64,000 bases of DNA from Anthropogastromicrobium aceti (GTDB taxonomy: Bacteria > Bacillota > Clostridia > Lachnospirales > Lachnospiraceae): NCBI RefSeq assembly GCF_025567095.1, contig NZ_JAOQJH010000010.1, one strand, 5' to 3'. A program made the translations under genes and the position numbers. Shown here piece by piece: positions 48,022-57,181 of the stretch; positions within the stretch are counted from its first letter, which is position 1; each line of letters begins with the position of its first letter. A model generated the notes under the pieces. The model did no database searches. It was given only the letters and a program-made list of their open reading frames with translations, and was not told the origin of the DNA.

Positions 48022-50853
48022 ATGGGAGACTATTTGCTGTTAATAGACGGCTCGAGCCTGCTGTCGACGCAGTACTTTGGCAACTTGCCAAGAGAGATTT
48101 TGTATGCGAAAAAGCAGGAGGAAAAAGAGGCATGGTATCATAAAATTATGATGACCTCGAAGGGAGTTTATACAAATGGCATATTTGGCTTCCTTAGATA
48201 CCTGTTTAAAATAATAAAAGAACAAAAGCCGGCGTATCTGGCTGTGGCATGGGATTTGACAAGAGATACATTTAGGCGTGAACTTTATGCAGATTATAAG
48301 GGCAATCGCTCTGAGACTCCAGAGCCATTAAGGGAGCAGTTTGCGCTTTGCCAGGAGGTTCTTGCAAATATGGGAATCTGCCAGCTTATGGATGAGCAAT
48401 TTGAGGCAGATGATTTATGTGGTTCCATGGCGAAAAAATTTGAATCACAGCTTCCAGTCAAAATTTTGACAAAGGATAATGATTATCTTCAGCTTGTAAC
48501 AGACAATACTACATTGTGGCTAATGCATTCAAGTGCTGAAAAGACACAGGAAATTTTTGATAAATATCATATGAAAAAAGAAGATATGGCAATCCCGGAT
48601 CGTGTGTTTCCGTTTAATCCACAGCTGGTGGAGGAAGAATTTGGAATTGAGCCGTGCCATGTTAATTCTTTAAAGGGATTAGCAGGTGATAAATCAGACA
48701 ATATAACTGGTGTGCCAGGTGTAGGAGCTGTATCTGCTGTAAAGTTGATTAAAGAGTATGGTACTGTTGAAAAGCTATATGAGGCAATTGATAATCTGGA
48801 CAAGGCCGGCGAGAAGGCGATTAAAGAATATTGGAAGGAAAAGCTTGATTTAAAGCGTTCACCGCTTGCTTACTTATTAAAGGAAAGTGATACAGAGCTT
48901 GTTGGAAAAAAAGCTGCTTTTTTAAGTGAGAAGCTTGCAACAATCAAGACAGACATTCCGATTACAGAGCCGCTTGAGCATTTTCGTACTCATATTGACA
49001 AGGCAGCTGCCCAAAAGGAGCTTGATCGCCTTGAATTTCATAGTGTACGCCTTGATTTTGATGAAGAAGAGCAGCCATCTGTATTTGAAACGCTTGAGCT
49101 TGAGCGCGTAGAGGATATGAATGAAAGCTTTGAAGTGATTCGTGCGCTCAAAAAAGAAAAAACGCTTGGTCTTTCATTTGCAGGAACGAAGGATAATATT
49201 GTAGGAATGGCAGTGGCAGCAGGGACAAAGGGATATTATTTTCCAGTAATCAATTTTATCACAAAAGATCTTTTGACAGGTTTTGCTGATGAACTGGCAG
49301 CCTCATGCAAGACAATGTATGTACCTGATGCAAAGCAGTTCCTTCATTATATGACAGATCATAAATCACAGGGTGTTGATGCCTTTTATCATCAGTCTCT
49401 TCGTGATGTTTCAATAGGCGCATATTTGTTAGATCCTCTTACGGGAAGCTATCCTATTGAAAAGATTGCAGGAAAGTATGCGTCAAAAGAACTTCCGTCC
49501 TATCAGGATTTGTTTGGAAAGACATTATTGGAGGTGGCATCAATGCAGCCATCATTTGATGCGTATGTGTGTCATCAGGCAGCGGCAGCACTTTTTTGTG
49601 GTCCTGTTATTGAAAAACAGCTCGAAGAAGAGGATATGAGCGCGCTGTATAAAGATATCGAGATGCCAGTTGTCTTTGATCTTTGCCGCATGGAGCAGAC
49701 AGGGATCGCTGTGCAAAAAGAAGCACTTAAAAGCTATGGAGAGGATTTAACTGGAGAAATTGAATCACTTCAGTCTCAAATTTATGCACTTGCAGGAAAA
49801 GAGTTCAACATTCTTTCTCCAAAACAGCTTGGAGAAGTGCTGTTTGAGGATTTAAAGCTTCCAGGTGCAAAGAAGACAAAGAGCGGATATTCGACTGCAG
49901 CAGATGTGTTAGAGAAGCTGTCAACAGATTATCCAATTGTAGAAAAAGTATTGTCATATCGTCAACTGACAAAATTAAAATCAACATATGCAGAGGGTCT
50001 TGCTTCATGTATTGCACAGGATGGTCGTATACATGGAACATTTAACCAGACGATCACGGCAACAGGCCGCATCAGCAGCACAGAGCCAAATCTTCAAAAC
50101 ATTCCAGTTCGCATGGAGTTAGGCAGAGCCATCCGCAAGGTTTTTGTGCCAAAGGATGGGTGTGTATTTATTGATGCTGACTATTCGCAGATTGAGCTTC
50201 GTGTGCTTGCTCACATGTCTGGTGATGAGAGACTGATTGAGGCATACCGCAGTGCACAGGATATTCATGCACTGACAGCTTCCCAGGTATTCCATGTTCC
50301 GCTTGAAGAAGTTACACCGCAGCTTCGTCGAAATGCAAAGGCTGTTAATTTTGGAATTGTTTATGGAATTAGTGCGTTTGGCCTTAGTGAGGATTTAAGT
50401 ATTTCACGCAAGGAAGCGATGGAATATATTGAGCACTATTTCAATGCCTATCCTGGAATCAAGGCCTTCCTTGACCGTATGGTAGAGCAGGGTCATACAA
50501 ATGAGTATGTTACGACAATGTTTGGACGAAGACGTCCAATACCAGAAATTAAATCTTCCAACTATATGCAGCGTCAGTTTGGAGAGCGAATTGCGATGAA
50601 TTCACCTATTCAGGGAACGGCAGCTGACATTATGAAAATTGCAATGACAAAAGTAAATAAACGTCTAAAAGAAGAAAAACTGCAGTCCAGAATCGTCCTT
50701 CAGGTGCATGATGAGCTGCTGCTAGAGGTACCAACAGCGGAGTGTGAGGCAGTTAAGACACTTCTTGTTGAGCAGATGCAGTCAGCAGCGAATCTTCGCG
50801 TGCCGCTTGAAGTGTCTGTGTCTGTGGGGAATAGCTGGTACGAAACAAAGTAA
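48022..50853 (+). CDS. polA: DNA polymerase I
   Basis: 943 residues from ATG 48022 (TAGGAGGGAAC upstream); longer readings run through the intergenic repeat and are rejected. Residues 1 to about 300 are the 5'-3' exonuclease (LLLIDGSSLL, LTKDNDYLQLV, GDKSDNITGVPGVG). The middle 3'-5' exonuclease-like domain has lost its DxE residues (LGLSFAGTKD instead), so no proofreading is expected. The polymerase domain has motif A DADYSQIELRVLAHMSG, motif B RRNAKAVNFGIVYG and motif C QVHDELLLEVP. It serves repair and Okazaki processing. coaE follows after 12 nt. Confidence 0.97.
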   Translation: MGDYLLLIDGSSLLSTQYFGNLPREILYAKKQEEKEAWYHKIMMTSKGVYTNGIFGFLRYLFKIIKEQKPAYLAVAWDLTRDTFRRELYADYKGNRSETPEPLREQFALCQEVLANMGICQLMDEQFEADDLCGSMAKKFESQLPVKILTKDNDYLQLVTDNTTLWLMHSSAEKTQEIFDKYHMKKEDMAIPDRVFPFNPQLVEEEFGIEPCHVNSLKGLAGDKSDNITGVPGVGAVSAVKLIKEYGTVEKLYEAIDNLDKAGEKAIKEYWKEKLDLKRSPLAYLLKESDTELVGKKAAFLSEKLATIKTDIPITEPLEHFRTHIDKAAAQKELDRLEFHSVRLDFDEEEQPSVFETLELERVEDMNESFEVIRALKKEKTLGLSFAGTKDNIVGMAVAAGTKGYYFPVINFITKDLLTGFADELAASCKTMYVPDAKQFLHYMTDHKSQGVDAFYHQSLRDVSIGAYLLDPLTGSYPIEKIAGKYASKELPSYQDLFGKTLLEVASMQPSFDAYVCHQAAAALFCGPVIEKQLEEEDMSALYKDIEMPVVFDLCRMEQTGIAVQKEALKSYGEDLTGEIESLQSQIYALAGKEFNILSPKQLGEVLFEDLKLPGAKKTKSGYSTAADVLEKLSTDYPIVEKVLSYRQLTKLKSTYAEGLASCIAQDGRIHGTFNQTITATGRISSTEPNLQNIPVRMELGRAIRKVFVPKDGCVFIDADYSQIELRVLAHMSGDERLIEAYRSAQDIHALTASQVFHVPLEEVTPQLRRNAKAVNFGIVYGISAFGLSEDLSISRKEAMEYIEHYFNAYPGIKAFLDRMVEQGHTNEYVTTMFGRRRPIPEIKSSNYMQRQFGERIAMNSPIQGTAADIMKIAMTKVNKRLKEEKLQSRIVLQVHDELLLEVPTAECEAVKTLLVEQMQSAANLRVPLEVSVSVGNSWYETK

Positions 50854-50865
50854 GGGAGAGTAATA

Positions 50866-51459
50866 ATGATTCTTGGAATAACAGGAGGTGTCGGCGCCGG
50901 AAAGTCTTCGGTGCTTGCAATCCTAGAAAAAGAGTATAATGCAAAATTAATTTTAGCTGATGAGGTCGGACGAGAGCTTATGCAGCCGGGAGAGGCTAAT
51001 TATGTCAATATCGTTAATGCATTTGGAAAAGAAATTTTAAATGAAGATCAGACGATTGATACAAAAAAACTGGCAGCAACAGCATTTTCAAATCCGCTTG
51101 AGACGCTTCGCCTTAATGCGATTACTCATCCAAATGTAAGAGTACGTATTGAGTGGATGATCAAGGAAATACGCGACAAAGATCCAGATGCGCTGATTGT
51201 GATTGAGGCTGCGCTTCTCTCAGAAGGTCATCTGATCCCGCTTTGCGATGATGTATGGTATATTTACACTGATGAGCAGACACGTATTAAACGTATCATG
51301 GAGTCAAGAGGCTACAGTCAAGAGCGTTGTCTTCAGACTATTGCAAGACAAAAAAGTGATGCGCAGTTTCGTGCAGAGTGCCGTGTTGTAATAGATAATA
51401 GTCACAGCATAGAGGAGACGAAGACACAGATTGAACGACAGATGAAAAAATACAGATAA
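50866..51459 (+). CDS. coaE: Dephospho-CoA kinase
   Basis: The 197-residue kinase performs the last step of CoA synthesis. The P-loop GGVGAGKSS (residues 6-14) is followed by DEVGRELMQPGEANY (substrate-binding Asp), HPNVRVRIEWMI, VIEAALLSEG and RIKRIMESRGYSQERCLQTIARQ lid. The pairing with polA is common in Firmicutes. GGGAGAG precedes the ATG. A strong terminator ends the operon. Confidence 0.95.
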   Translation: MILGITGGVGAGKSSVLAILEKEYNAKLILADEVGRELMQPGEANYVNIVNAFGKEILNEDQTIDTKKLAATAFSNPLETLRLNAITHPNVRVRIEWMIKEIRDKDPDALIVIEAALLSEGHLIPLCDDVWYIYTDEQTRIKRIMESRGYSQERCLQTIARQKSDAQFRAECRVVIDNSHSIEETKTQIERQMKKYR

Positions 51460-51483
51460 ATACAGCATTTTGAAACAAATGCG

Positions 51484-51533
51484 ATACCCACATACTTCCT
51501 ATTTTATTTTGGAAAGTATGTGGGTATTTTTTG
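51484..51533 (+). terminator. Terminator after coaE
   Basis: ATACCCACATACTTCC (51484-51499) pairs with GGAAAGTATGTGGGTAT (51111-51127 of the same 50-kb block, i.e. 51511-51527) with one bulge, followed by TTTTTTG. A long stem that could also serve convergent GH78. Confidence 0.9.
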
Positions 51534-51547
51534 TACAAGTTTGAATG

Positions 51548-53731
51548 TTAAGCGTTTTTCAGATCGCTGTAGAAGCAGTAAGATCCAGCCCTTACACTAT
51601 GACATACACCATCAATTACAATGTCTGCTTCGACTGGTACGGTAATCTCATAGCGCCAGGAATCATCTTCCTTTGTCCAGAAGGAGCTGATATGGCCATG
51701 GCGGGTGTCTAATTCGGCGCGCAGCCAGTCAAGACGCTTATCTGGATGTGGTGCAATTGTAACCTTGGCATAGCCAGGTGCATCCTTTCTTGGAAGAATG
51801 CCGGCTGCAACACCGTAAACCCAGTCAGCAACGGAGCCATAAGCATAATGATTGTAGGAGTTCATATCCTTGCTCCAGAAGTTTCCGTCTTCCATAATGC
51901 CGTCCCAGTGCTCCCAGATGGTGGTAGCTCCTTTTGTGACTGGATACAGCCAGGATGGATATTTAGTTCGAAGAAGTAAATCCCATGCCAGATCAGTGTG
52001 ACCATAATCACTTAATACATGCAGCAAGTAAGGAGTACCAACAAATCCAGTTTGAAGCTTTGTACCGCAGGCACGAACCATATCAGCTAACTGATCAGCT
52101 GCTGCCTGACAATCTTTTGCAAGTTTAAAGTGAGCAGCTAAGACACATTCGGTTTGTGTATGATATGTTGGCCATGTTTTTTGGAAGGTGTTTACAATAT
52201 TTTCATAAAGTGTACTTAGTTCACTGATATCCTTTCCGAGTACGGTTCCAGCCTGAATTACAAGGCTTGTCGAATAAGCGTAGAAGGCAGAGGCGATAAA
52301 GTCTTCATTGCTTGAACCCTTATAGCTGCCAGATGGTGCATCAAGACCAAGCCAGTCACCGTAATGTGTTCCTCCTGTCCAGAGATATTTTGTGGTGGTA
52401 GTGGAAGTGATATAATCAATCCATTTTTTCATACTCTGATATTGGTTCTTTAAAATTTGCTTGTTGCCAAATGCCAGATAAACCTGCCATGGGCATATGG
52501 CAGCAGCATCACCCCATGCACTGCTGGCCTGTGGATTTTGTAAAAGATCTGGGATAACATGACCAACATAGCCATCATCGTGCTGATCAGATGCCAGATC
52601 AGCCAGCCATTTTGTGAAGAATTTTTCAGCATCATAATTTAAGCAGGCGGTGCGTACAAAAACTTGTGCATCACCAGTCCAGCCAAGACGCTCATCGCGC
52701 TGTGGGCAGTCAGTTGGAACATCTAAAAAATTACCCTTTTGTCCCCATATAATATTAGAGAACAGCTGATTTAGCAGAGTATTTGAACTGCTTAAAAATC
52801 CAGTTCGTTTCATATTAGAATGAACGACAATAGCTGTGAAATTTTCAGGCTTTACGCAGTCAATGCCGCCTGGGAAGTCATTGATGCGAATGTATCGAAA
52901 ACCATAGAAAGTAAGTGATGGATGCCAGGTTTGTACACCATCACTACAGATATAGTGATACTGTGCTTTTGCACCGCGATAATTTTCTGTATAGAAGTTA
53001 CCCTCTTTATCCATTACCTCGGCAAAAGAAAGGTCTACACAGTCACCAGCCTTTGCGTTTACAAATAGCTCTACATAGCCGGTCATGTTTTGACCAAAAT
53101 CAAGAACAGTTTCTCCATTTGGAGTAACAAATACTTTCTTTACAGCGAGGCGTTCCTGCTCGCAAACTTCCTCACCCTGCTGCAAAATTAATGTATCTGT
53201 TGGTCCATCAAATATGGTAACTGGCTGATCAAGCAACGGAGTCTTTGCTGAATCATAAATTTCTCCATCATAAATTTCAGAGAAACGTACAGGACCGTCC
53301 GAAACTTTCCAGCTTTCATCAGTAGATAAGATTTTGCTGCTGCCGTCTTCAAAGGTAAGTGTAATCTGTGCAGCAAGGCCACATGGGCGAGAGCGAAGCT
53401 CATCCTGGTATGCACAGCCAAGCCATCCAGGAAGCGGACTTCTATACCAGCCCTTTCCAACAGTAACCTCAATTTCATTTTTACCGTTTGTCAGAAGATC
53501 AGTGATGTCATATTCCTGATATTGCAGGCGTTTGTGATAGCTTGTCCAGCCTGGAGCCATAACAAATTGACCGACACGTCTGCCATTTAATCTAGCCTCA
53601 TACACACCCATGGCAGTTATTGTCAAATTTGCATGTGTAATCTTTTTTTCAAAGACGAAAGATGTGCCAAAAACGGCAGCGGGATCGCCCAGATCATTTG
53701 CAGGGCAGATCCATGTTGGATTCCAGTTCAT
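51548..53731 (-). CDS. Alpha-L-rhamnosidase, glycoside hydrolase family 78
   Basis: The 727-residue enzyme has N-terminal beta-sandwich domains with ARLNGRRVGQFVMAPGWTSYHKR, LDFGQNMTGYVEL and HPSLTFYGFRYI, then the (alpha/alpha)6 barrel with the catalytic stretch VPTDCPQRDERLGWTGD, and a C-terminal beta domain (AKVTIAPHPDKRLDWLRAE). No signal peptide, so it removes rhamnose from imported glycosides inside the cell. It is shorter than many GH78 enzymes of about 900 residues but has all core parts. AGGGAGG precedes the ATG. No transporter or rhamnose-catabolic gene is adjacent. Confidence 0.93.
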   Translation of the reverse strand: MNWNPTWICPANDLGDPAAVFGTSFVFEKKITHANLTITAMGVYEARLNGRRVGQFVMAPGWTSYHKRLQYQEYDITDLLTNGKNEIEVTVGKGWYRSPLPGWLGCAYQDELRSRPCGLAAQITLTFEDGSSKILSTDESWKVSDGPVRFSEIYDGEIYDSAKTPLLDQPVTIFDGPTDTLILQQGEEVCEQERLAVKKVFVTPNGETVLDFGQNMTGYVELFVNAKAGDCVDLSFAEVMDKEGNFYTENYRGAKAQYHYICSDGVQTWHPSLTFYGFRYIRINDFPGGIDCVKPENFTAIVVHSNMKRTGFLSSSNTLLNQLFSNIIWGQKGNFLDVPTDCPQRDERLGWTGDAQVFVRTACLNYDAEKFFTKWLADLASDQHDDGYVGHVIPDLLQNPQASSAWGDAAAICPWQVYLAFGNKQILKNQYQSMKKWIDYITSTTTTKYLWTGGTHYGDWLGLDAPSGSYKGSSNEDFIASAFYAYSTSLVIQAGTVLGKDISELSTLYENIVNTFQKTWPTYHTQTECVLAAHFKLAKDCQAAADQLADMVRACGTKLQTGFVGTPYLLHVLSDYGHTDLAWDLLLRTKYPSWLYPVTKGATTIWEHWDGIMEDGNFWSKDMNSYNHYAYGSVADWVYGVAAGILPRKDAPGYAKVTIAPHPDKRLDWLRAELDTRHGHISSFWTKEDDSWRYEITVPVEADIVIDGVCHSVRAGSYCFYSDLKNA

Positions 53732-53854
53732 AAAAAATACCTCCCTTAAATTTGAAAAGTTACATTATTACTTATATCTGGAATTGTACCATGAAATAAA
53801 ATAAGAAAAAATATCTGAAAAGCACAAAATGATGGAGAATCATTGCCATAGATT

Positions 53855-53884
53855 GACGAAACCATTGCACCGAAGGGCTTTTGT
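53855..53884 (+). repeat. Right-arm fragment of the MITE-like element
   Basis: GACGAAACCATTGCACCGAA then GGGCTTTTGT matches the right arm of the complete element (from 58632) with one or two changes. The left arm is missing. It lies between the divergent GH78 and walJ genes. Confidence 0.65.
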
Positions 53885-53900
53885 ATAGGCAACAAAACAA

Positions 53901-53946
53901 TTGACTTTTGCATGACGGCTTGTTACAATGGCTTATAGAGCCATTG
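53901..53946 (+). promoter_or_regulatory. walJ promoter with overlapping palindrome
   Basis: TTGACT (53901-53906), 17 bp, TACAAT (53924-53929). CAATGGCT (53926-53933), TATAG, AGCCATTG (53939-53946) is a perfect 8-bp-arm dyad covering the -10 box and the start of transcription. Confidence 0.55.
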
Positions 53947-53991
53947 GGGACAGGTACGGTGGCTCAAGTAAGAAAGGCATAAGAAGAAATT

Positions 53992-54789
53992 ATGAGATTT
54001 GTCAGTATAGCCAGTGGAAGCAGCGGAAATTGTACCTATATAGGCACAGATCACACGCATCTTTTGGTGGACGCAGGAATCAGCTGTAAGCGAATAGATA
54101 CCGGAGTACAGGAACTTGGTATTAAGCCAGATGAGCTTGCCGGTGTGTTGATTACACATGAGCATAGTGATCACATAAGCGGAATTCGCGTTTTTTCAAA
54201 AAAGCATCATGTGCCGCTTTATGGCACAAAAGAGACGCTTGAGGCAATTGAGCGCATGGATGTAAAAAAGGAAATAGATCCTGATTTGTATCGCCCAGTA
54301 CGTGCCGATGAGCAGATTGTAGTAGGGGATTTTACTGTAACACCATTTTCAAACAGTCATGACGCAGCCAATCCAGTGGGCTACCGCGCAGAGGCAGAGG
54401 GTCATTCAGTAGGAGTTGTCACAGATCTTGGTGTGTACAGCCAGTATACAATTAATCATCTGCTTGGTCTGGATGCAGTTTTGCTTGAAGCAAATCATGA
54501 TGTGCATATGCTTGAGGCAGGTCCGTATCCATTTCCATTAAAACGCAGGATTCTTGGTCAGAAGGGTCATCTTTCCAATGAAGCGGCAGGTCATTTATTA
54601 AATGAACTGCTTCACGATGGAATGAAGCATATTGTGTTAGGCCATTTGAGCAAGGAAAACAATTATGCCGAGCTTGCGTATGAGACTGTATGCTGTGAAG
54701 TGAACATGAGTGAAAATCCATATAATTCAGGCGATTTTCCAATCACAGTCGCAAGGCGCGATGCGATGTCTGATGTAATTTACATATAG
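53992..54789 (+). CDS. walJ: WalJ/YycJ-type metallo-beta-lactamase-fold hydrolase
   Basis: A 265-residue MBL-fold protein. SIASGSSGNCTYIGTD at the N terminus is typical of YycJ, and the metal site is THEHSDHISG with later His/Asp residues (SNSHDAANPVGY, VVTDLG, LEANHDVHM and VLGHLSKENN). WalJ in other Firmicutes is linked to DNA exonuclease activity and coordination of replication with division, usually near walKR, which is not present here. The ATG has only a weak AGAAG site upstream. Its own promoter bears a palindrome. Confidence 0.9.
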   Translation: MRFVSIASGSSGNCTYIGTDHTHLLVDAGISCKRIDTGVQELGIKPDELAGVLITHEHSDHISGIRVFSKKHHVPLYGTKETLEAIERMDVKKEIDPDLYRPVRADEQIVVGDFTVTPFSNSHDAANPVGYRAEAEGHSVGVVTDLGVYSQYTINHLLGLDAVLLEANHDVHMLEAGPYPFPLKRRILGQKGHLSNEAAGHLLNELLHDGMKHIVLGHLSKENNYAELAYETVCCEVNMSENPYNSGDFPITVARRDAMSDVIYI

Positions 54790-54797
54790 CTAATAAG

Positions 54798-54825
54798 TTA
54801 AGGTCAAATAATATTTTGACCTTAA
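54798..54825 (+). terminator. Perfect 11-bp hairpin after walJ
   Basis: TTAAGGTCAAA (54798-54808) and TTTGACCTTAA (54815-54825) pair around a 6-nt loop. The plus strand is followed by A-rich rather than T-rich DNA, so it may be an attenuator-like stem or block. Confidence 0.5.
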
Positions 54826-54859
54826 AATAAAATAAAAATAAGAGAGGCAGGAATTAAAA

Positions 54860-55132
54860 ATGACAAAAGCAGTTATCACAGTAATAGGAAAAGATACAGT
54901 AGGTATTATTGCAGGAATCTGTACTTATCTGGCAGAGAAGAAGGTAAATATCTTAGATATTTCCCAGACAATCGTACAGGGATACTTCAATATGATGATG
55001 ATTGTTGATATCAGTGCTGTCGAAGAAAACTTTATTGATGTTGTAACAGAGCTTGAGGAGATTGGCAAGAAGCTTGGCGTAGAGGTTCATTGCCAGAAGG
55101 AAGAAATCTTCACAAAAATGCACAGAATTTGA
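54860..55132 (+). CDS. ACT-domain protein, UPF0237 family
   Basis: The 90-residue protein is a single ACT-like regulatory domain: AVITVIGKDTVGIIAGICTYLAEKKVNILDISQTI with the ligand-binding Gly/Asp pair, then FNMMMIVDIS. Such domains bind amino acids. The UPF0237 family is often encoded directly before a PFL/DUF711 protein, as it is here; the function of the pair is unknown. AGAGAGGCAGGAA precedes the ATG. A hairpin repeat separates the two genes. Confidence 0.9.
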   Translation: MTKAVITVIGKDTVGIIAGICTYLAEKKVNILDISQTIVQGYFNMMMIVDISAVEENFIDVVTELEEIGKKLGVEVHCQKEEIFTKMHRI

Positions 55133-55183
55133 AATGCCAGGGCGGTTTTGCGCATGATAGGAGCGGGTGAGCTGTTTCTTACT

Positions 55184-55238
55184 AAAATCAGCGAATCCGA
55201 ATGTTTTTAGAATTGTGAGAGTTGCGTAGCAACGGAGC
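55184..55238 (+). repeat. Intergenic hairpin repeat, copy 2
   Basis: Same 55-60 bp unit as at 47930-47991, starting AAAATCAGCGAATCCGAATG, with a few A/G changes in the stem (GAATTGTGAGAGTTGC for GAATTGCAAAAGTTGC) that keep or weaken pairing by G-T. It lies between the ACT and PFL genes. Confidence 0.8.
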
Positions 55239-55293
55239 AATTCGTAGGCGTTGTATCCACTATAATTCACAAACAAGAAAGAGGTAAATTCCT

Positions 55294-56658
55294 ATGATAA
55301 ATATGTTTGAGGTAAATGAGACCAACAATATGATTACACAGGAGAAGCTTGATGTGCGTACCATTACGATGGGTATCAGCTTGTTAGACTGCATTGACAG
55401 TTCTGTTGAAAAGGTCTGTGAGAATGTATATAACAAAATTACAACACTGGCAAAAAATCTTGTGTCTACCGGAAAAGATATCGAGAAAGAATATGGAATC
55501 CCGATTGTAAACAAGCGAATCAGCGTAACGCCAATCGCGCTTGTCGGCAGTGCAGCATGCAAGACAACGGATGATTTTGTTGAGATTGCAAAATCACTCG
55601 ACAGAGCAGCAAAGGAGGTTGGCGTAAACTTCCTTGGCGGTTATTCTGCACTTGTAAGTAAGGGTATGACAAAGGCAGAGGAGCTGTTAATTCGTTCAAT
55701 CCCGAAGGCACTTGCTGTAACAGAGCGTGTGTGCAGCTCAGTCAATATTGGTTCAACAAAGACAGGAATCAATATGGATGCAGTTCGTTTAATGGGAAAT
55801 ATCGTAAAAGAGGCAGCTGAGTATACAAAGGATCAGGATTCCTTAGGCTGTGCAAAGCTTGTTGTATTTTGCAATGCACCAGATGATAACCCATTTATGG
55901 CAGGTGCATTCCATGGTGTGACAGAGGCAGATGCAATTATCAATGTCGGAGTAAGTGGCCCTGGTGTTGTAATGCACGCAATTTCACAGGTGCGCGGTCA
56001 GAATTTTGAGGTGCTTTGTGAGACTATTAAGAAGACTGCATTCAAGATTACAAGAGTAGGACAGCTTGTTGCACAGGAAGCAAGCCGCAGACTTGGCATT
56101 CCGTTTGGAATCATCGATCTGTCACTTGCACCGACTCCGGCAGTTGGCGATAGTGTAGCAGAGATCTTAGAGGAGATTGGCTTAGAGGAAGTAGGTGCAC
56201 CTGGAACAACAGCAGCACTTGCAATGTTAAATGATCAGGTTAAGAAGGGCGGCATCATGGCATCTTCCTATGTTGGTGGATTAAGTGGAGCATTTATTCC
56301 AGTCAGTGAGGACCGAAACATGATCGAGGCAGCTACAAATGGAAGTCTGTGCATCGAAAAGCTTGAGGCTATGACATGTGTTTGCTCCGTTGGTCTTGAT
56401 ATGATTGCTATTCCTGGAGATACAAGTGCAGCCACAATCTCAGGTATTATTGCAGATGAGGCAGCAATCGGTATGGTAAATCAGAAGACAACAGCAGTAC
56501 GTGTAATTCCTGTTATCGGCAAAAAGGTAGGCGATACAGCAGAATTTGGCGGTCTGCTTGGCTATGCACCAATCATGCCAGTTAATACAAAGGACTGCAG
56601 TGCGTTTATCAACAGAGGCGGACGTATTCCGGCACCGATCCACAGCTTTAAGAATTAA
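55294..56658 (+). CDS. PFL-family protein (DUF711/UPF0210)
   Basis: A 454-residue cytoplasmic protein of the DUF711 family, whose fold resembles pyruvate formate-lyase-like glycyl radical barrels but which lacks a glycyl radical loop. Recognised from FEVNETNNMITQEKLDVRTITMGISLLDC, VNFLGGYSALVSKGM, GINMDAVRLMG and DLSLAPTPAVGDSVAEILEEIGLEEVGAPGTT. The function is not known. Partnered with the upstream ACT-domain protein in many Firmicutes. GAGGTAAATTCCT precedes the ATG. Confidence 0.9.
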   Translation: MINMFEVNETNNMITQEKLDVRTITMGISLLDCIDSSVEKVCENVYNKITTLAKNLVSTGKDIEKEYGIPIVNKRISVTPIALVGSAACKTTDDFVEIAKSLDRAAKEVGVNFLGGYSALVSKGMTKAEELLIRSIPKALAVTERVCSSVNIGSTKTGINMDAVRLMGNIVKEAAEYTKDQDSLGCAKLVVFCNAPDDNPFMAGAFHGVTEADAIINVGVSGPGVVMHAISQVRGQNFEVLCETIKKTAFKITRVGQLVAQEASRRLGIPFGIIDLSLAPTPAVGDSVAEILEEIGLEEVGAPGTTAALAMLNDQVKKGGIMASSYVGGLSGAFIPVSEDRNMIEAATNGSLCIEKLEAMTCVCSVGLDMIAIPGDTSAATISGIIADEAAIGMVNQKTTAVRVIPVIGKKVGDTAEFGGLLGYAPIMPVNTKDCSAFINRGGRIPAPIHSFKN

Positions 56659-56683
56659 TTAAAATAAAGGTAGTAAAAAATCT

Positions 56684-57175
56684 ATGAATATGATTGTCGC
56701 AGCAGATAAGAAAAATGGAATTGGCTATCAGGGAAAGCTCCTTGTTACGATTCCGTTTGATCAGCAGCTGTTTCGAAAGGAAACGATCGGAAAGGTCGTT
56801 GTCATGGGACGAAAAACTCTGGAGAGCCTTCCAGGCGGACGTGTGCTTGAAGGACGCACCAACATTGTACTGACACGTAATAAAAACTATAAGTGCAAGG
56901 GTGCAGTCATCTGTCATAGCGTCGAAGCGGTACTAGAAGAAATCAAAAAGTACCGCAGTGAGGATGTCTACATAATAGGCGGTGAGAGTGTATATCAAGC
57001 ATTTATGCCATATGCAGACCGCATTCATTTGACGCGTATTGATTATGTGTATGAGGCAGACACGTTCTTTCCAGAAATTTCGCCTAACGAGTGGTCATTG
57101 ACAGATGTCAGTGATGAACAGACATATTTTGATCTTATTTATGATTTTCGCTGTTATGAAAGAAAACAAAAATAA
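56684..57175 (+). CDS. folA: Dihydrofolate reductase, divergent
   Basis: The 163-residue enzyme reduces dihydrofolate with NADPH. Typical parts: MIVAADKKNGIGYQGKL, VVMGRKTLESLPGG, TNIVLTRN, and VYIIGGESVYQAFMPYADRIHLTRI. The active-site segment usually reads LPWxLPxD; here it is GKLLVTIPFDQQLF, so the conserved Pro and Trp are replaced by Leu and Val, while the acidic Asp and the following Phe remain. Antifolate binding may differ. No thyA is near. It begins 25 nt after the PFL gene with AAAGGTAG and converges with tmcAL. Confidence 0.88.
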   Translation: MNMIVAADKKNGIGYQGKLLVTIPFDQQLFRKETIGKVVVMGRKTLESLPGGRVLEGRTNIVLTRNKNYKCKGAVICHSVEAVLEEIKKYRSEDVYIIGGESVYQAFMPYADRIHLTRIDYVYEADTFFPEISPNEWSLTDVSDEQTYFDLIYDFRCYERKQK

Positions 57176-57181
57176 GACAGC

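Noticed and set aside
3571..53955. GGGGACAGG-like words at about 3571, 7847 and 53946 as a dispersed repeat
   Set aside because: The shared core is under 12 bases and the flanks differ; too short to call.
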